Of a DNA stretch of 64,000 nt, positions 59,716 to 64,000 are shown in pieces. Made by a program: the position numbers and the translations under genes. Every line of letters begins with the position of its first letter. Within the stretch, counting starts at the first letter, position 1. Source of the stretch: Oscarella lobularis (lineage: Eukaryota > Porifera > Homoscleromorpha > Homosclerophorida > Oscarellidae); assembly GCF_947507565.1 (NCBI RefSeq), contig NC_089186.1, positions 1,488,001 through 1,552,000 of the forward strand. Direction: 5' to 3'. The notes beneath the pieces are model-generated. The model was not told the origin of the DNA, made no database searches, and saw only the letters and a list, made by a program, of their open reading frames with translations.

Positions 59716-61916
59716 ATGCCGTCACTCGTCACAGTCGTCGGTGTTTGTGAGTTAGTGCATGTGACCGACTGCGATTGCAATATTATAACGAGTCGTTTCC
59801 CGCACTCTGGATCTAGTCTTTCTTTCCAACACTCTAGGCCGATTCTTGTTAGCTCAAGGCTCGCGTTTTAGTAAGAGCGTTGCGAAAAATCGTGCTGTGA
59901 ATAGAGGCGGTTAATTCCTCCTATTCTATAGGCTTTTGCGAATGGACAGGAAACGGCAAAAAGAGCAAAGTTATCCTAACAGACGAAAATATGAGCGACG
60001 AGGAGGAGATCAAGTGTATTGACTACAGCCTGGACCCGAGTAACGGATTGAAGTGGATTTCTGATAATTCTGGCCGGGAAATCGCAAAATGCGACGGCCA
60101 CAACAAAGATGTCTGCTCCAAATATGACTCATTCATGTCGGAAAGTCTAAAAATTGACAGGATACATCTTACTCTAAAATCGGCCATTTACCGTTGCAAA
60201 GACGATTTCTCGAAACTAGTATGCACAGTCGAAGTCAAAAAAACAAAGCAGCCAGATGAAACTCCTACTACTTCGACACTTCGTAGCCCAGCTGGTCCTA
60301 CGATTACCTATGTGACCTCTAGTGCTGCTTTGAATGCAACTTCCTATGTCAACGCTACAGAGTTCCTAAATGAAACGCCTTCCTTGGTCAGCGCAAGTCC
60401 CACTAATTCTACTCGTTTATCGGAGAAGTAAGTCAGAAATACGATTATTACTATCTCGACTATTATTTAATTAATCGTTTTTTTTGTTGAGAGCTAAAGT
60501 TACGACGGCTATAGTCTGTGCGATTGTCATACTAGTTGCGCTGTGCGTTGGGACGGGACTAGTAATTTTTCTCAAAAGAGAAAAACCACTCTGCTGTCGA
60601 CAATGTGACGAAGACGATTGGGATAGAATGAGCGAGATTTGGAAGGACGAGTGCAGCTTCTTGAACGGAAAAAACGTAATTCCAATTAGCAGCATCACAA
60701 CCGGAAAAGTATTAGGTACAAAAAAGGCCGCTAATAAAGAAAAGTAATAAATTAGAGTACACTTGTAGCGGAAGGTCAGTTTGGCACCGTGGCCGAAGGA
60801 AACCTAACAACGCAAACAAGTACCGGAGAAGTGTATACGATAAAGATTGCCGTGAAAACGTTTCGAGGTAAAAAACGTCCAGTCTAGCGCGCTACCACGT
60901 CTTATGGTGCGTCTAGACGAAGTTCAGGCCGAAGATTTTCAAAAGGAAGCGAAACTACTAGCGAGCCTCGGTCTTCATACGAATCTTACGCGGATTTACG
61001 GACACTGCGTCGAAAACGGACGTATGTCCCTTAATTAGTTAAATATTTATTTATTTATTTATTTCTAGACGTTAGCAAAATTGCGATGGAATGCGCCGAG
61101 ATGGGCGACCTTCATCGCTATCTTCGTCGAATGAGAAGCGAGCAAAATGCATTCAAACTCGACGAAAGGAAAGCGATTGACTACGGACGACAAATTGCCA
61201 AAGGAATGCAATTCGTCGCTTCGAAAGGGGTCGGTTCAAAGAGACCAAATTTTAATTAATGTATTAATTAATGCCATAGTACGTGCATCGCGATTTGGCG
61301 GCGAGAAACGTTCTCGTTTTTGCGGGTGAGCAACTAAAGATATGCGATTTTGGACTGGCTAAAGATCTCGAGTCAGCTGCCTACTACAGAAAAAAGACAA
61401 AGGTGCGCAATATCACCCTAAGAAGTGTATGTAGAGTCTCAAGATTATCTATCAGGGTGGCGTAATTCCATTCAAATGGTGTGCACCAGAAGTGCTGCTC
61501 TACAAAACTTACAGTGAATACAGTGACGTGTAAACTAATCAATTACAATTATTTAACTAATAATATTATTTAAAATCTTTCTCTCTCACACAGTTGGTCT
61601 TATGGAATTGTTCTGTGGGAAATTGTAACCCATGGCGGAACTCCTTATCCGGGAGTGCCAATTGAAAAATTGTTTGAATTATTGACGGGGGATTGCGTAT
61701 ATCGCATGAGCAAGCCGAAAATGTGTTCAGACAAGATGTAAGGCTTCCTCGTCTCGTTATCAATATAAATAGTAAAATGGCCTTTCGTTTTGCCTCCGGG
61801 AGCTCAGCTATGAAATTATGACGCGCTGTTGGAATTCAATCCCGGATCAAAGACCCACGTTTTCGAGCCTAACAACCAAAATTTTGCAATCGACTGATTT
61901 GAAGGAATTGGCGTAA
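59716..61916 (+). CDS. Ig-like receptor tyrosine kinase (Ig-RTK 3), diverged ectodomain
   Basis: Third paralogue. From about 59936 an Ig-like domain ([32 protein letters not shown]) that differs from copies 1 and 2 at roughly half its positions and carries indels, then a short stalk with a single repeat, membrane segment ([20 protein letters not shown]) and kinase nearly identical to the others: [68 protein letters not shown]. The first Gly of the nucleotide loop is Ala here (AEGQFG, GCG codon). The tail is shorter, stopping at 61914-61916 (KELA). The first exon differs by one base of length from copies 1 and 2 near its donor. Confidence 0.8.
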
Positions 61917-62090
61917 AAGCAGCGACCGAAAGCGGGAGGAATGTAAAAATACATGGAAGGTTTATGCTTGTGAATAAAGCAAATAGGCAGGACTTGGAAA
62001 CATTCATGGACAGCTTGCAGCATTTGCTATTGCATACCTGAAGAATAGACCAGCGCTCCTGTGCCTTCTTTCAATCACTTTGATGTCCAA

Positions 62091-63370
62091 CTGTTTTCTT
62101 TTTTTCTCACACCCCTCTATGTGAAAGAAACACCCAAAATTAGAAATATTATTAAATCGTTTTTCTCATTGCTATCGTGAGGAAACTAACCTACAATTAA
62201 AGTTTAGAGCATTAGAGTCCTACTTATCTATTATCTACGAAATCAGAAGAGCCTCCTAATTAATATTCAAGCACAATATCTGATTCATTTTTGGGACATT
62301 TAAAAATAGGTTCACCTAAGTAACATAATTAATTCATAACTTAGAATTATTAATTGCTCTGAATAAAATGAGGTTCAGGTTCAGATATTGTAGCATAAAG
62401 CCTGATCAGTTTTGACAAAGCAATGCTACATATAATCTAGTATGAAATGATTTGATTTCCCAAAATAGTTCAAGTCACAGCGTCCAAAATAATTTATTCG
62501 TTTAATACACCAGAAATTCGAGCGATGATTCCTTTCTTGAGGCATTGAAGTAGAAAGCTGTATTAATTAATTCTGCGTGTTTTTAAATTTAAATTTAATT
62601 ACCTACTAATATAATAAATATTTAAGCCCCATTGTCTGTTTAAGCACCCAATATGTGGCCCCCAATGTGTACTTCCAACACTTTTGATATTAAATTAATT
62701 CAGTGGAAGAAAGAAAGGCGTCGATTTCGATTTTTAACTTTTGGAAGCGCGAAAGCGCTCCATGATGATCGCTGTCCTTAATTAAAAACCAACCAAAGTC
62801 TTCTCATTGCCGTACTGTTTTCCAAATAGACGCACGGATCGCTTTCGCTGCCCACGGATACTAGAAGCACGGGATTGGAAACGCTAGTGCGTTAGCGTAT
62901 GAACCATGCGTCAGATGCGTGCCACCGGCACGCCCACTCACTCACGCGCGTGTCACCTTTCTCTTTGTGAAAGGACGTCCTCCGGAAGATCGACGTGTGT
63001 ATAAACAGACAAGGGATTAAATAGGGTGCCTGTATCGTAGGGTTTTTTGTTTCCTACAGCCTTGGCTTGCTAGAAAATCGACGATTACGTCATTGTATCT
63101 GCTCGCTTTAACGTTGTCGTCCAACTGTCGCTCCCAGCTTTGCCGCTAGTGCCGGAATCGTGCAGCAACCAATAGAACGGTCAGTCAGGCATGCAACTGC
63201 GTGGTTTGCAACGATCTTTTCTCCTTCCCGTATCCAATAGAGCCATTTTTCTCGCGTAACGTCGCGATAGTTTGTCGAATTTTCTACGATTTCAGCGGTA
63301 CCCAACAATGATCTTTTTTATCAATATGTAAACCTTATGCATTGTAGTGCGCAACTGGGCTAAAATAAAT
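62091..63370. other. AT-rich spacer, no gene recognised
   Basis: 62100-62700 is very AT-rich with many TTAATTAA-like words; 62700-63300 is more balanced. A 66-codon minus-strand frame (63108-63308) is unsupported. Confidence 0.4.
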
Positions 63371-63852
63371 ATGGGTCGTAGAAGAACAAACCTTGCACGA
63401 CGGCCCAAAAACTACGAGCGATTGCGGCGGATCGCTAACAACAGGCGCTCAGGGAGACCTCCGAAAAATGCAGTGAGACGTTGCATTAACAATGTTTAGT
63501 GCTCAACACAGTTCTTTAGGCTGAAGAAGCTTCCGCCAGACCTAAAAGTTCTTCTGAAGGTCCTCCGGAAACACTGGAGTCATTAAAAAAATCAATCAAC
63601 TTGCCTAGCGCCGAATGGTTGTTAGTTGACGACGAGGAAACAGCCAGGAATTTTACTGTGTGCAAAATTGCACGCGGTAAAGACAGTACGATCATTCCGT
63701 CCCTTTCGCGAAGCCTTACGGTTGCCGAAGATCGAACGTGGACCGTCAGTTGCAATGGATTGTCTGTACCCACGGACTGTACCTTTCTGCATGACTGCCA
63801 TTCCTCAAACATTGAACAGCCAATCGCTGCAATGTCTTCTCCAAAACCTTGA
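63371..63852 (+). CDS. Two-exon gene for a small basic/acidic protein, unrecognised
   Basis: Exon 1 (63371-63472, 34 codons) encodes a very basic start (MGRRRTNLARRPKNYERLRR, then SGRPPKNA) and ends exactly in phase at GTGAGA; exon 2 (63520-63852, 111 codons) follows a TTTAG acceptor and runs to TGA: EEASARPKSSSEGPPETLES, PSAEWLLVDDEE, RTWTVSCNGLSVPTDC, FLHDCHSS. The GRPPK word resembles an AT-hook. Both exons are exact multiples of three with canonical splice sites, which supports a real gene, though no domain is known to me. It is followed within 26 bp by the start of the fourth duplicated promoter, so the original 3' flank may be cut off. Confidence 0.5.
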
Positions 63853-63877
63853 CTCCGGAAACGTCTGCTCTGGTCAT

Positions 63878-64000
63878 ATCCGCTAAGAATATATTTAGAT
63901 GTGCCTTCGGAGAAAGGAGATGCTTCCGGGCAAAAGGTGATACTTCCACTTGCGCGGATACTATACATAAAGAGCGAGTTTAGGCTTAGAAAGCCGACTT
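63878..64000 (+). repeat. Fourth copy of the Ig-like gene promoter entering the window
   Basis: Almost identical to 48588-48738 (ATCCGCTAAGAATATATTTA onward, including the TATACATAAAGAGCGAG element), minus a short segment. The next duplicated unit should continue to the right of the window. Confidence 0.9.

Larger units (their letters stand above)
56884..62090 (+). repeat. Segmental duplication, unit 3 (partial)
   Basis: Matches unit 1 from 36388 and unit 2 from 48018 onward, i.e. starting right after the 7TM stop codon, and ends shortly after the kinase. It carries the Ig-like gene and the Ig-RTK but neither the 7TM gene nor the minus-strand secreted gene. Confidence 0.9.

Noticed and set aside
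59716-61916. Ig-RTK 3 as a pseudokinase
   Set aside because: Lys, Glu, HRD, DFG and APE are all present; only the first loop Gly is changed.

Overview
This is eukaryotic DNA. Genes are compact and intron-rich, with introns often only 45-60 bp and canonical GT-AG ends. Several proteins combine animal extracellular domains (SUEL lectin, laminin G, fibronectin III, kringle, fibronectin II, Ig-like) with tyrosine kinases, which points to an early-branching animal. A marine sponge, possibly a homoscleromorph, is the best inference; no marker in the window proves it. All domain calls come from reading motifs by eye, not from database searches.

Left part (1-25000, minus strand). Three paralogous receptor tyrosine kinases (RTK-A at the left edge without its kinase, RTK-B and RTK-C complete) share one unusual architecture: signal peptide, SUEL lectin, an FN3 domain apparently split around two laminin G domains, a second FN3, two kringles, a fibronectin type II domain, a Ser/Thr-rich stalk, one membrane segment and a cytoplasmic tyrosine kinase. 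Between RTK-A and RTK-B lies a tandem array of three two-exon 4-coumarate-CoA-ligase-like acyl-CoA synthetases; the middle copy is a mosaic of its neighbours.

Middle (25000-33500). A seven-exon N-acetylglucosamine-6-phosphate deacetylase-like gene on the plus strand; a small secreted-protein gene on the minus strand; then a degenerate area with a copied exon of the deacetylase joined to the 3' end of a frameshifted xanthine dehydrogenase/aldehyde oxidase gene, long repeats, a minisatellite and a cluster of inverted repeats.

Right part (33590-64000). A segmental duplication of about 10 kb occurs twice in full (33590-44220, 45250-55310), once in part (56884-62090), and a fourth copy is just entering at 63878. 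A full unit holds: a divergent seven-transmembrane, Frizzled-like receptor; a small secreted Ig-like protein; an Ig-like RTK with its own TATA box; and, on the minus strand, a small secreted Cys-rich protein. Kinase regions are nearly identical between units while one Ig ectodomain is strongly diverged. One Ig-like copy has a premature stop and one 7TM copy has a possible one. The spacers hold gene debris (Xaa-Pro aminopeptidase tail, decayed ORFs) and tandem repeats.

Taken together the window is a receptor nursery: two unrelated RTK families expanding by tandem duplication, one of them linked to secreted Ig-like proteins and a 7TM receptor. A role in recognition or allorecognition is a hypothesis only.
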